Source: Actinomadura craniellae
Lineage (GTDB): Bacteria; Actinomycetota; Actinomycetes; Streptosporangiales; Streptosporangiaceae
Reading direction: 5' to 3'
Assembly (NCBI RefSeq): GCF_003289645.1
Contig: NZ_QLYX01000005.1
Span: forward strand, 372,001 to 436,000
Length of the DNA: 64,000 nucleotides
In this document: piece after piece, positions 18,246-26,440 of the stretch
Layout: each line of letters opens with the position of its first letter
Position numbering within the stretch: position 1 is the stretch's first letter
Position numbers and translations under genes: made by a program
Notes under the pieces: model-generated
Database searches by the model: none
Seen by the model: only the letters and a program-made list of their open reading frames with translations
Told to the model about the DNA's origin: nothing

Positions 18246-18455
18246 AAGAGGCCCCGAGAGGCTGGCAGAAGCCCCGAGAGGGAGCGCAGCCGCGCGATCA
18301 GTCGCTGTTTTCTGGGCGCCTTTCCTGATTCGTGCCCCTCCGGCGCTTGGCCGCGGTGGGTTATCCACAGTTCACGGACCGTCTGGTGCGGTCGTGTGGC
18401 CTGGGCGCAGGGTGGTGGTGCGGGCGCGCCAGGCGCCTGCGGGAGGAGGAGACGC
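18099..18455. other. 357-bp gap between tadC and the pilin gene
   Basis: It is filled by element C, two GGCCCCGAGAGG/AGCCCCGAGAGG direct repeats (near 18250 and 18270), a TTATCCACA 9-mer (18361-18369) and the pilin ribosome site. It likely holds a separate promoter for the three small genes downstream. Confidence 0.55.
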
Positions 18456-18650
18456 ATGCGAACGCTGGCGAAGAGGGCGCGAGAGTACCGCCGGTCGGCC
18501 CGCGACCTGGGCATGTCCACGGCGGAGTACGCGGTCGGCACGGTCGCAGCGGCGGCTTTCGCGGGCCTGCTGTTCAAGATCGTGACCAGTTCGGAAGTAC
18601 GTGGCCTGATTTCAGGGATCATCCGCCGGGCGTTGAGCCTGGCCGGGTGA
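18456..18650 (+). CDS. DUF4244 pilin-like protein
   Basis: This 64-residue protein has a basic N-terminus, then GMSTAEYAVGTVAAAAFAGLLFKIV: a G/E-containing prepilin-like cleavage context followed by one hydrophobic helix, as in Flp pilins and Rv3656c. The ATG at 18456 follows GGAGGAGGAG. It is probably the major subunit of the Tad pilus. No dedicated prepilin peptidase gene is visible in the window. Confidence 0.88.
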   Translation: MRTLAKRAREYRRSARDLGMSTAEYAVGTVAAAAFAGLLFKIVTSSEVRGLISGIIRRALSLAG

Positions 18651-19066
18651 GACCCGTGGCGAGGTGGCGGAAGCCCGCTGACCGGGCGGTGGTGGCCACG
18701 GCCCGGAGGCGGTGCGCGGAGGACGGGTCGGTGACGGCGGAGATCGCGGTGGCGTTTCCCGTGCTTGTCCTGCTCCTGGTGACCGCACTTTGGGGGATCA
18801 TGCTCGCTGCGCGTCAGGTCGCGTGTGTTGACGCGGCGGGTGCCGGAGCGCGCGCGGCGGCGCGGGGCGAGTCGATCTCGGCCGTACGGGAAGCCGTGGC
18901 TCGCGGCCTCCCGCCCGGAGCGCGGGTGGAGGTGCTGCGCACCGGCGAGTCCACCCGCGTCGTGGTTGCGCTACCCGTCCGCGCGCCGGTTCCGGTCGGG
19001 CTGTCGCCGGTGATCCTCCGAGCCCGAGCCGTCGCGGTCACCGAGCCGGGAGCGGCAGAGCCGTGA
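18647..19066 (+). CDS. TadE-like pilus protein
   Basis: A 139-residue protein that starts at GTG 18647, overlapping the pilin stop by 4 bases. After ~25 basic residues comes the TadE signature DGSVTAEIAVAFPVLVLLLV, a single membrane helix, then an exported C-terminal domain (CVDAAGAGARAAARGE...). It is a minor pilin-like component (Rv3655c position). It is translationally coupled on both sides. Confidence 0.87.
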   Translation: MRPVARWRKPADRAVVATARRRCAEDGSVTAEIAVAFPVLVLLLVTALWGIMLAARQVACVDAAGAGARAAARGESISAVREAVARGLPPGARVEVLRTGESTRVVVALPVRAPVPVGLSPVILRARAVAVTEPGAAEP

Positions 19067-19596
19067 TCCACCACATGCAGCGGCGGAGGTCAGAGCGATG
19101 GATGTCTGGGCTGCGGAGGTCAGAGCGAGGGTCCGGAACGGTGTGGATGCTGGCGTTTATGGCGGTGGTCTGGGTGGTCGCGGTTGCGGTGATGACCGTG
19201 GGTGGGGTGCGGGCGGGGCGGCACCGGGCGGCGGTGGCGGCGGATCTGGCTGCGCTCGCCGCCGCGGGCCGCTTCGCCCAGGGGCCCGTCGTCGCCTGCC
19301 GGGCGGCTGCGGAGAGTGCCATGGGCTCCGGTGGGCGGCTGTCCGGGTGTGTGCTGCGTGGTGCCGTCGCCGAGGTCACCGTCACCGTTTCGCTGCGTGG
19401 GCTTGCCTACATCGGCAGTGCGCTGCGGGTGACCGCGCATGCCCGTGCGGGGCCTGTATCTCCCGCAAAGGCATCGAGCCCGGCGACCGCTGACCGTCCA
19501 TGCCTGCGTGGGGCCGGTGTCGAGTATGGAGATCAGGACCAGGGTGTCCGAGCGACCATCCATGCCCGAACGAGGCCGGTGAACGCCGCGTGCTGA
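19063..19596 (+). CDS. Rv3654c-like TadE/G-type secreted protein
   Basis: A 177-residue protein that starts at GTG 19063 with a 4-base overlap with TadE. RSERGSGTVWMLAFMAVVWVVAVAVMTVGG is a TadG/Flp-assembly type membrane segment, followed by AGRHRAAVAADLAALAAAGR, typical of this family. Residues after ~135 are unusual low-conservation sequence, so the C-terminus may be extended. It is the last gene of the pilus group. Confidence 0.82.
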   Translation: MIHHMQRRRSERWMSGLRRSERGSGTVWMLAFMAVVWVVAVAVMTVGGVRAGRHRAAVAADLAALAAAGRFAQGPVVACRAAAESAMGSGGRLSGCVLRGAVAEVTVTVSLRGLAYIGSALRVTAHARAGPVSPAKASSPATADRPCLRGAGVEYGDQDQGVRATIHARTRPVNAAC

Positions 19597-19980
19597 CGCT
19601 GTCGCGGAGCGTTGGGGGAGGGGGCGGAGGAGGTGGGCGGAGAGCGAGCGGGCGGAGGGCGGAGGGTGGCTGGAGGAGGGGCGAAGGGTGGTTGGAGAGG
19701 GTGAAGGGCGAATGAAAGCGCGGATCGGGGGGACGGAGGGAGCATCCTGATGGACAAGTTGTCAGTAGTTGGTGAAAATGGGCCCTCCGGACGTGGAGAT
19801 GGAACGAAAGTTGATGTTGGCCGGCTTGGTTTTGTCATGATGTTGCGACTCTTGCTACCGACGGGTTAGCTAGTCTTTGGTAAGTGCATAGGTACCTGCT
19901 GAGCCAGGAGCCTGCGGCCCACTACTGATCGCAAACCCCTCGATGCCACCGGTGGATCGTCCAACGAAGGGACCGGCGCC
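19597..19980. other. 384-bp gap with a G-rich polypurine tract
   Basis: From about 19612 to 19740 the plus strand is almost only G, A and scattered C/T, with many GGG/GGAGG runs. The second half is AT-richer (19741-19900, GTTAGCTAGTC region) and probably holds the promoter of the surface-protein gene. A long leader runs to 19980. Confidence 0.65.
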
Positions 19981-21297
19981 GTGACGATACTTCGCAAGAT
20001 AGGTGCGTTCGCACTGGCAGCGCCCCTTGCGATGGGTTTCACGGTCCTCGCTCCGCCTGCTTCGGCCAGTGCGGCGGCCCCGGGGATCACCGCTCCGGGC
20101 AACGGGGCCGTCATCACGAGCGGAACGCAGGTCCGCATCACCACGACGACGGACAACGTGGGTTCGTGGCGCATCGTGGTCGTGACGCCCGACGGAGCCA
20201 GCGACGTCGTCGCCTCGAAGACCAGCAGCAACGCCGCACTGGCCGGGAACGCGACCGTCCGCAACAACGGCGCCTACCAGGTGCGGCTCGAGCAGCGGTG
20301 GCTGCTGTCGCTCGGCACGTGGACCCGCAAGTCCACCAGCACGTTCAACATGCGGGCTCCGGCCGCGCGGCCGGCGGGGCTGCGGGCGAGCGCCAGCGGC
20401 GGGAAGCTCACCGTGCGCTGGAACCGGGGTCTGGAGGACGACCTCACCGGCTACACCGTGGCCGCGAGCGGCCTCGGCACCAAGAGCGGATCGCCGGGCG
20501 GGCTGTGCTCCGGGACGGCCTGCTCCGCCACCTTCAACGTCCCGGCCGCCGCCGCCGGCCGGGCGACGGTCTCCGTCCGGGCCAGCCGGTCCAACGGCAG
20601 TGGCGGCAGCGTCTCCTCCGTCGCGTCCAGCGTCAGCGTCGCCTTCGGCAGCGGTCCGGGCGGGGGTCCGGGCGGGTTGGCCCCCGGCACGCCCGTGCCC
20701 GGCCTGCCCCTGCCCGGTTCCGGTGCATTGCCCGGTTCGGTGCCGCTGACGCCGCTCAACCAGAACCCGCCTGTCACGCTGCCCACCGTCGCGCCCGACG
20801 GGTCGACCCCCGGCTTCACCTACCCGACCCCTGACCCGGTCGTGGCCAGCAACCTCGCTCCCAACAAGCCCCAGGCCGCCGTCGACACCGCCGGTCTGCA
20901 GTGGGGCAAGAGCGTGGCGATCGCGCTTATCCTGCTGGTCGTCGCGGCGCATCTGGGCACCTGGACCCGCCGGTTGCGCGTCGCGCAGGCCAGGCTGAGC
21001 AGCAAGGGCACGGCGGCTCGGACGGCACGCGCCGGTTCCGGCCGGGCCCGGGTGCGCAGGTCGCGGGAGCGGATCGCCCGTGCCGAGGCCACGGCGACGA
21101 CGATCAGCCTGCCGAAGCCTGCGGCCGGCGCGGCCAAGAAGGGCGCCCGCCGGGCCGACACTCCGTCAGCCGCATCGCGCTCGCAGAGCCTTCGTGGCCC
21201 GGCCACCCGGACCAGGCCCGGGACGAAGGCGGGAGTCGCCGCCAAGGACGCGCCCAAGGCGTCGGGCCGGCACGGCTCCCGGCACCGCACCAAATAA
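19981..21297 (+). CDS. surface protein: signal peptide, FN3-like domain, C-terminal membrane anchor
   Basis: A 438-residue protein. It has a signal peptide (1-~33, LRKIGAFALAAPLAMGF...ASASAAAP), a beta-rich region (35-120), an FN3-like module (~125-220, PAGLRASASGGKLTVRWNR...DDLTGYTV), a Pro/Gly-rich linker, one membrane helix (~309-328) and a ~110-residue Arg/Lys/Ala-rich tail that should be cytoplasmic. The start is GTG 19981. I do not recognise a named gene. The orientation (outside domain, inside basic tail) suggests a cell-envelope sensor or anchor. Location next to the pilus genes may be incidental. Confidence 0.8.
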   Translation: MTILRKIGAFALAAPLAMGFTVLAPPASASAAAPGITAPGNGAVITSGTQVRITTTTDNVGSWRIVVVTPDGASDVVASKTSSNAALAGNATVRNNGAYQVRLEQRWLLSLGTWTRKSTSTFNMRAPAARPAGLRASASGGKLTVRWNRGLEDDLTGYTVAASGLGTKSGSPGGLCSGTACSATFNVPAAAAGRATVSVRASRSNGSGGSVSSVASSVSVAFGSGPGGGPGGLAPGTPVPGLPLPGSGALPGSVPLTPLNQNPPVTLPTVAPDGSTPGFTYPTPDPVVASNLAPNKPQAAVDTAGLQWGKSVAIALILLVVAAHLGTWTRRLRVAQARLSSKGTAARTARAGSGRARVRRSRERIARAEATATTISLPKPAAGAAKKGARRADTPSAASRSQSLRGPATRTRPGTKAGVAAKDAPKASGRHGSRHRTK

Positions 21298-21432
21298 TCG
21301 CCGCGCGGTCGCCCCGGTCAGGTCGCCGCCGAGGGCGGTGAGCAGCGGACGACCAACTCCACAACGCCGCTTGGATCGACCTCCCGGCAGGGCGGCGGAG
21401 CGTGGTGACGGCCGACTCCACATCACCCCTTG

Positions 21433-21462
21433 GGCCGCCCTCCACCATGGTGGAGGGCGGCC
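21433..21462. repeat. 30-bp perfect palindrome
   Basis: The left half GGCCGCCCTCCACCA is followed at once by its exact reverse complement, with no loop bases, 136 bases after the surface-protein stop. It could be a terminator (no U-tract) or a protein-binding or cruciform site. Confidence 0.9.
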
Positions 21463-21542
21463 GGTACGTGGCATGGCCACAGTGGTGCGGGGCGAGGAGG
21501 CAGCCGGAGCATTCGGCTTGGGCGAGCGTGCAGCGCGGCTGG

Positions 21543-21593
21543 TTCAGTGCTCCTCAGTGCTCCTCAGTGCTCCTCAGTGCTCCTCAGTGCTCC
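21543..21593. repeat. 10-bp tandem repeat, five units
   Basis: The unit TCAGTGCTCC is repeated head to tail about five times without a mismatch. GAGGAGCACTGA at 21680-21691 is an inverted copy of the unit junction, so the block can pair with it. Confidence 0.92.
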
Positions 21594-21774
21594 GAAAGCA
21601 CCGGAACATCGGATCGATGACCGGGCAGTTGGAGATGGCGAGGGCCCCGGACCGGCGCTCCCGGAGCTTTGAGGGCGCTGAGGAGCACTGAAAGTGCCGG
21701 GCCGGGAGGACCTGCCGGCAGCTGGGTGAGGCGGCCGGCGCAGTGACAACCTCAGATGGCCGTCCCGGTCCGGG

Positions 21775-21863
21775 CTGTGCTCCGCGCCTGGGCGGGCGCA
21801 GAGTCGGGCCTGATCTCGACGTCGGCGCGGCTGGTCTGTGCTCCGCGCCTGGGCGGGCGCAGA
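21775..21863. repeat. 28-bp direct repeat, 61-bp period
   Basis: CTGTGCTCCGCGCCTGGGCG and the following GGCGCAGA occur identically at 21775-21802 and 21836-21863. The intervening 33 bases are not repeated. Confidence 0.9.
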
Positions 21864-22222
21864 TCGTTCGGCGCTCGCCCGGCCATCCCTCCCGGGCTCC
21901 GGACGAGGCCCGCACCGCCCGTGCTCACGGCTGCGCCGCCAGGTGTGCGCCGGCGACGATCGGGACGGGTCAGGCACAGGATCACGACCCGGCCGCCATG
22001 AACACGTACGGGGCCGATCTTGCCGTCTCAGGCACCCGGAGAACCCCTCCCGGCCGTCCTGGCGACACGAGCCGGCCCCGGGTGGCAGCAGCCGCCTGGG
22101 CGGCCGCTCGGGCCGCTACCGAGCCGTGCCCGTTCGCCGGCAAGGGTGTTCTCGGCCCGGTGCACCGAGGGGGCACCATGGGCGAGGGGCGCCGGGCACC
22201 GTCAGGCGGGGCCGTCGGGCGG

Positions 22223-22597
22223 TCAGTTGGAGTTGGCCCGCTGCGAGACGCTGGGGCTTGGGTAGACGCTGGTCTCCTTGCGCACCCGGGCCAGTTCCCG
22301 CTGCAGGCGCAGCTTTTCCAGTTCGAGGGTGTGCATCGACTCCTCGTGCTCCTCGCGCATTTCGCGCAGTCGGTGCCGCCGCCGGACGGCCCGGCCCAGC
22401 CCGAACATGGTCATCGTCGCGCCGATCATGAATACGGTCGCCACGACCGCGCCGGCCAGGAAAATCTGCCATTCGCTGGTGATGCCGGGTACCGCCTCGC
22501 CGTACACGGAAATCGCGGCGGAGTCGGGGTTGTCGAGTACCACGCCGACGCCGATGGCGATGGCGGCAATGGTCAGGGCCAATCCCAGGAACAACAT
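22223..22597 (-). CDS. LapA-like membrane protein
   Basis: A 124-residue protein. It has two membrane helices (about 1-21 and 44-66) with a short loop containing NPDSAAISVYG, as in LapA/DUF1049 proteins. A charged coiled coil follows (RRRHRLREMREEHEESMHTLELEKLRLQRELARVR region) and would lie in the cytoplasm. ATG 22597 was taken, with a purine-rich site before it. LapA in Gram-negatives assists lipopolysaccharide assembly; the role in actinomycetes is not established. Confidence 0.75.
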   Translation of the reverse strand: MLFLGLALTIAAIAIGVGVVLDNPDSAAISVYGEAVPGITSEWQIFLAGAVVATVFMIGATMTMFGLGRAVRRRHRLREMREEHEESMHTLELEKLRLQRELARVRKETSVYPSPSVSQRANSN

Positions 22598-22686
22598 GCG
22601 GAGGGGCTCCTCTCCGGGAGGGGGACCGGAAGAGATCTTCGTTGCGAGGAGCGTAGTCCCTTCGCAATTCGGGCGCTATCACTTCG

Positions 22687-24996
22687 TTATCCGGGAGCCT
22701 CGGCGAGCAGTTCGGCGAGCAGGTCGAGAGCGCCCTGCTTGGACAGCGGCTCGTTGCCGTTTCCGCACTTGGGCGACTGGATGCAAGATGGGCACCCGGC
22801 CTCGCACTCGCACGCCGCGATCGCCAGCCTGGTCGCCCGCAACCACCCGGCCGCGTCCGAGTATCCCCGTTCGGCGAAGCCCGCGCCGCCCTCGTGCCCG
22901 TCGTACACGAAGACCGTCAGCAGCCCGGTGTCGGGGTGCAGCGCGGTGGACACGCCCCCGATGTCCCAGCGGTCGCAGGTGGCGAACAGCGGCAGCAACC
23001 CGATCGAGGCGTGCTCGGCCGCGTGCGCCGCCCCCGCCAGGTCGGCCTCGGCCAGGTCGGGGGAGGGCAGCGTCCACCAGACCGCCCGGGTGCGCAGCGT
23101 CCGGGGCGGCAGGTCCAGCGGCTTCTCCCCGAGCACCGTCCCGGAGGGCTGCCGGCGCATCTGGTAGGCCACCACCTGGCGGGTCACCTCGACCGACCCG
23201 AAATGCAGTGTCGCCGCCCCCCAGGACGTGGACCGGAAGGTCTCCAGGATCCGGATGTCGGTGACGTCGCGGGCGTTCGTCGAGTAGTCGGGCTCGGCCG
23301 CGGACACCAGCGCCACGGAGTCGTCCAGGTCCAGCACCTCCACCAGGTACGTCTCGCCCTGGTGCAGGTAGACCGCTCCGGCGTGCACCGTGGTGTGCGC
23401 GGACGGCTCGTCGACGGTGCCCAGCAGCCGGCCCGTGCCGGCCTCGACGACCTGGACCGGTGCGCCGCCCGAGCCGCGCAGGTCGGCCAGGTCGGTGGCC
23501 CGCTCGCGGCGCGTCCAGTACCACCCGGACGGCCGCCGGCGCAGCAGTCCCCGGCGGACGAGGTCGGCCAGCAGGGCCGCGGTCTCGGGCCCGAACAGCC
23601 CGAGGTCCTGCTCGGTCAGCGGCAGTTCGGCGGCCGCGGCGCACAGGTGCGGTTCCAGCACGTAGGGGTTGCCGGGGTCGAGGACGGTCGCCTCCACCGG
23701 CGTGCCGAAGATCGCCTCCGGGTGGTGCACCAGGTAGGTGTCGAGCGGGTCGTCGCGGGCGACGAGGACGGCCAGCGCGTCCCGCCCGGTACGCCCGGCC
23801 CGGCCCGCCTGCTGCCACAGCGAGGCCCGGGTGCCCGGCCACCCGCACACGATGACGGCGTCCAGCCCCGAGACGTCCACCCCGAGTTCCAGCGCGTTCG
23901 TGGTGGCCAGGCCGACCAGTTCGCGGCCGCGCAGCGCGGCCTCCAGCGCCCGCCGGTCCTCGGCCAGGTAGCCGGCTCGGTAGGCGGCCACCCGGTCGGC
24001 CAGGCCGGGTTCGACCTCGGCGAGCACCCGCCGGGCGCCCAGCGAGACCGACTCGGCGCCGCGCCGGGATCGCACGAAGGCCAGCGTCTGCACCCCCTCG
24101 ACCACCAGGTCGGCGAGCAGGTCGGCGGTCTCGGCGGTGGCCGCCCGTCGCACCGGGGCGCCGCCCTCGCCGCGCAGGTCGGTGAGCGGCGGCTCCCAGA
24201 GCGCGAACGTGGTCGCCCCCCGGGGCGAGGCGTCGGCGGTGACCGCGGTGACGTCCAGCCCGGTCAGCCGGGACGCGGTGACCGCGGGCTCGGCGGTGGT
24301 GGCGGAGGCCAGGACGAAGACGGGGGATGTCCCGTAGCGGGCGCAGACCCGCCGCAGCCGGCGCAGGATCTGGGCCACGTGCGAGCCGAAGACCCCCCGG
24401 TAGCCGTGTGCTTCGTCGACGATCACGTAGCGCAGCCGGCGCAGGAAGCCGCTCCAGCGGCCGTGCCCGGGCAGGATGCCGCGGTGCAGCATGTCCGGGT
24501 TGGTGAGGACGTAGTTGGCGTGCTGCCGGATCCAGGTCCGCTCGTCCGGCGGGGTGTCGCCGTCGTAGGTGGCGGCGCGGACGCGGGTCAGCCGCAGCGC
24601 GCGCAGCGCGCGCAGCTGGTCGGCGGCCAGCGCCTTGGTCGGCGCGAGGTAGAGCACCGAGCCGTCCTCGTGGGCCGCCGCGACGGCGGGCATCAGGTAG
24701 GCCAGCGACTTTCCCGAGGCGGTGCCTGTGGCGATGATCACAGAGCGCCCGTCCCGGGCGTGGGCGGCGGCCTCGGCCTGGTGCTCCCAGGGCGCCTCGA
24801 TTCCGGCCGGCACCAGCCGGTTCACGAGCGGTTCGGGAACCCAGTCAGGCCAGGCCGCGCGGCGGCCCTGACGTGCGGGAACCACCTCGACATGGGTGAC
24901 CCGCTCGCGCCGTGCGGGCGTCGCGAGCAGCCGGTCGAGCGCCTGGACCGGAGGCGGGGAAGTTTCTGAGGGACGCACAGGTTTCCAGTCTGACAT
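22687..24996 (-). CDS. DEAD/DEAH-box helicase with DUF1998 (MrfA/Hrq1-like)
   Basis: This 769-residue SF2 helicase has Walker [10 protein letters not shown] (89-97), DEAH (194-197), SATTAEP, the C-terminal RecA domain with [18 protein letters not shown] and [11 protein letters not shown], and a C-terminal DUF1998 region with five clustered Cys (729, 731, 735, 738, 744). This is the zinc-site arrangement of MrfA-type DNA-repair helicases. Orthologues are Rv3649 and, by position next to bldG, SCO3550. It is divergent from bldG. A role in mitomycin-type damage repair is inferred from the family. Confidence 0.92.
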   Translation of the reverse strand: MSDWKPVRPSETSPPPVQALDRLLATPARRERVTHVEVVPARQGRRAAWPDWVPEPLVNRLVPAGIEAPWEHQAEAAAHARDGRSVIIATGTASGKSLAYLMPAVAAAHEDGSVLYLAPTKALAADQLRALRALRLTRVRAATYDGDTPPDERTWIRQHANYVLTNPDMLHRGILPGHGRWSGFLRRLRYVIVDEAHGYRGVFGSHVAQILRRLRRVCARYGTSPVFVLASATTAEPAVTASRLTGLDVTAVTADASPRGATTFALWEPPLTDLRGEGGAPVRRAATAETADLLADLVVEGVQTLAFVRSRRGAESVSLGARRVLAEVEPGLADRVAAYRAGYLAEDRRALEAALRGRELVGLATTNALELGVDVSGLDAVIVCGWPGTRASLWQQAGRAGRTGRDALAVLVARDDPLDTYLVHHPEAIFGTPVEATVLDPGNPYVLEPHLCAAAAELPLTEQDLGLFGPETAALLADLVRRGLLRRRPSGWYWTRRERATDLADLRGSGGAPVQVVEAGTGRLLGTVDEPSAHTTVHAGAVYLHQGETYLVEVLDLDDSVALVSAAEPDYSTNARDVTDIRILETFRSTSWGAATLHFGSVEVTRQVVAYQMRRQPSGTVLGEKPLDLPPRTLRTRAVWWTLPSPDLAEADLAGAAHAAEHASIGLLPLFATCDRWDIGGVSTALHPDTGLLTVFVYDGHEGGAGFAERGYSDAAGWLRATRLAIAACECEAGCPSCIQSPKCGNGNEPLSKQGALDLLAELLAEAPG

Positions 24997-25181
24997 CCTG
25001 GGCAGTAGTGGGGGGAACGTCCCGGTGTCGGACGGTGCCTCCCCCTGCCCACGGCTTGGCCCGCAGGTCAGACGGGCTGACCCGTACGACGGTTTCGCAT
25101 GAACGCGACGCCGGGGCGTGGTTGAATCTCGGCGGGGTCCCGTTGCCCCGAACCATTGTGCGGCACGGCGCAGGAGGATCT

Positions 25182-25535
25182 GTGGACCTGAAGGTCAACG
25201 ACTACACCACTGACGATGGCATCACCGTCATCAACGTGGAGGGAGAGATCGACGTCTACACGGCGCCGAAGCTCCGGGAGAAGCTCATCGACCTGGTCAA
25301 CAAGGGCAAGTTCCACCTCCTCGTGGACATGGAGAAGGTCGAGTTCCTCGACTCGACCGGGCTGGGCGTCCTGGTCGGCGGGCTCAAGCGGGTCCGCGCC
25401 CACGACGGCTCGCTGGAACTGGTCTGCACCCAGGAGCGGATCCTGAAGATTTTCCGGATCACGGGCTTGACCAAGGTCTTCGGCATCCACGACTCGCTCG
25501 AGGATGCCCAGGAGAAGCGCAAGGGCCAGAAGTAG
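25182..25535 (+). CDS. bldG: anti-sigma factor antagonist BldG
   Basis: This 117-residue STAS-domain protein contains [17 protein letters not shown] and [16 protein letters not shown]; Ser58 is the phosphorylation site expected for SpoIIAA/BldG. The GTG start at 25182 lies behind AGGAGG (25172-25177). Gene order (helicase, bldG, ATPase, hppA) is that of Streptomyces SCO3550-SCO3547, where BldG controls development and antibiotics through anti-sigma factors. The ATPase gene begins 25 bases after its stop. Confidence 0.93.
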   Translation: MDLKVNDYTTDDGITVINVEGEIDVYTAPKLREKLIDLVNKGKFHLLVDMEKVEFLDSTGLGVLVGGLKRVRAHDGSLELVCTQERILKIFRITGLTKVFGIHDSLEDAQEKRKGQK

Positions 25536-25560
25536 TCCAGGTCCAGGGGTGACCTCAGAC

Positions 25561-26001
25561 ATGGCTGTCGTTGAGCTGGCGTTCAGCGCGCTGCCCGTAC
25601 ACGTGCGTACGGCGCGCCTCATCGTGACCGCTGTGGCCCGCCGTAGCGGCGTCGCCGAGACCCTGCTGGACGAGGTCCGGCTGGCCGTCGGCGAGGCGTG
25701 CTCGCGAGCGGTGGAGTCCCATCAGCGGTACTGCCCCGAGGAGCCGGTCCGGCTTGAGCTGACCGGGGGCAAGAGCCGGTTCGAGGTCATCGTGAGCGAC
25801 ACGGTCCCGGACGATGGGGTGGCCGGCGGCCCGCCGGCCGCCCCATCATCCGGGGAGCCGGGCTGGGACGAGTTGGGCGCCGGGGAGGGCGCCGCGGACC
25901 TCGGCCTGGCCGTCATCGCGGGCCTGGCGGACGAGGTGGAGATCGCCCAGACGCCCAAGGGCATGCAGATCAAGATGAGCTGGCCCGTGGAAGAAAGCTG
26001 A
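25561..26001 (+). CDS. BldG-partner ATP-binding anti-sigma factor (RsbW-like)
   Basis: This 146-residue HATPase_c protein of the RsbW/SpoIIAB type contains LLDEVRLAVGEACSRAVESH (N box, here lacking the usual Asn at the EAxxNA position), DTVPDDG, and GAADLGLAVIAGLADEVEI (G2 region). Orthologue of the ATPase next to BldG (SCO3548/UshX). The atypical N box may mean weak or no kinase activity. It is in an operon with bldG and ends at a strong terminator. Confidence 0.88.
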   Translation: MAVVELAFSALPVHVRTARLIVTAVARRSGVAETLLDEVRLAVGEACSRAVESHQRYCPEEPVRLELTGGKSRFEVIVSDTVPDDGVAGGPPAAPSSGEPGWDELGAGEGAADLGLAVIAGLADEVEIAQTPKGMQIKMSWPVEES

Positions 26002-26016
26002 CCGCACCCCCTTTTC

Positions 26017-26040
26017 GGCCCCGCCTCGGCGGGGCCTTTT
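26017..26040 (+). terminator. intrinsic terminator after the bldG operon
   Basis: GGCCCCGCC and GGCGGGGCC pair perfectly around a TC loop and are followed by TTTT. This is the clearest factor-independent terminator of the window. Confidence 0.9.
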
Positions 26041-26440
26041 GGTGTCCACGCCCTGTGACGGGTGGGGCGGAACGTGACCATTGGTGCCGGTGGTGAAACC
26101 CGTTATGAGATCGTCTTCTCATGATCCGGCCGAGATCGGCGCAAAGTTGATCATTAATGACACTGCATGCCTCAAATCAAGATTTCGTCAAGACCCACTT
26201 TTGCGATCTTGCAAAGAACCCCGTTACCTGGGTGAACAAGCCTGATCAAGCGAATGATTGATCATTCTTGACTTCCCAAACATTCCTCCTTCGATGGGTT
26301 GTTCCGGGCGAAGTGGGAAGACTTCTCATTCGCCGATCCCCTACGTAGACTCCCGGCACCGCGTTGCCCGGAAATATGGCGCGGTGACGGTCGCCTCCGG
26401 GGGCGGTCGCCATCGCGGCGCAGCCTGTCGAGGAGGATGG
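26041..26440. promoter_or_regulatory. AT-rich upstream region of hppA
   Basis: Between about 26095 and 26310 the base composition drops well below the surrounding GC. Several TGATCA/TTGATCATT words occur (near 26146, 26244 and 26259), together with TTGACTTCCC (near 26268). No gene is supported. It probably contains the hppA promoter(s); exact boxes cannot be fixed by eye. Confidence 0.5.

Larger units (their letters stand above)
21298..22222. other. 925-bp gap rich in repeats
   Basis: No gene is supported: the frames are Arg/Pro-rich shadows. The gap holds the 30-bp palindrome (21433-21462), a 10-bp tandem repeat (21543-21593), an inverted copy of its unit (21680-21691), and a 28-bp direct repeat (21775-21802 and 21836-21863). 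The flanking genes converge on it. Confidence 0.7.

Noticed and set aside
21543-21593. Possible CRISPR or att site
   Set aside because: Contiguous 10-bp units without spacers, and no integrase nearby.
22894-24969. A 691-codon frame antisense to the helicase
   Set aside because: The opposite strand encodes a helicase with all motifs. The antisense frame has only composition-driven Gly/Arg/Val sequence.
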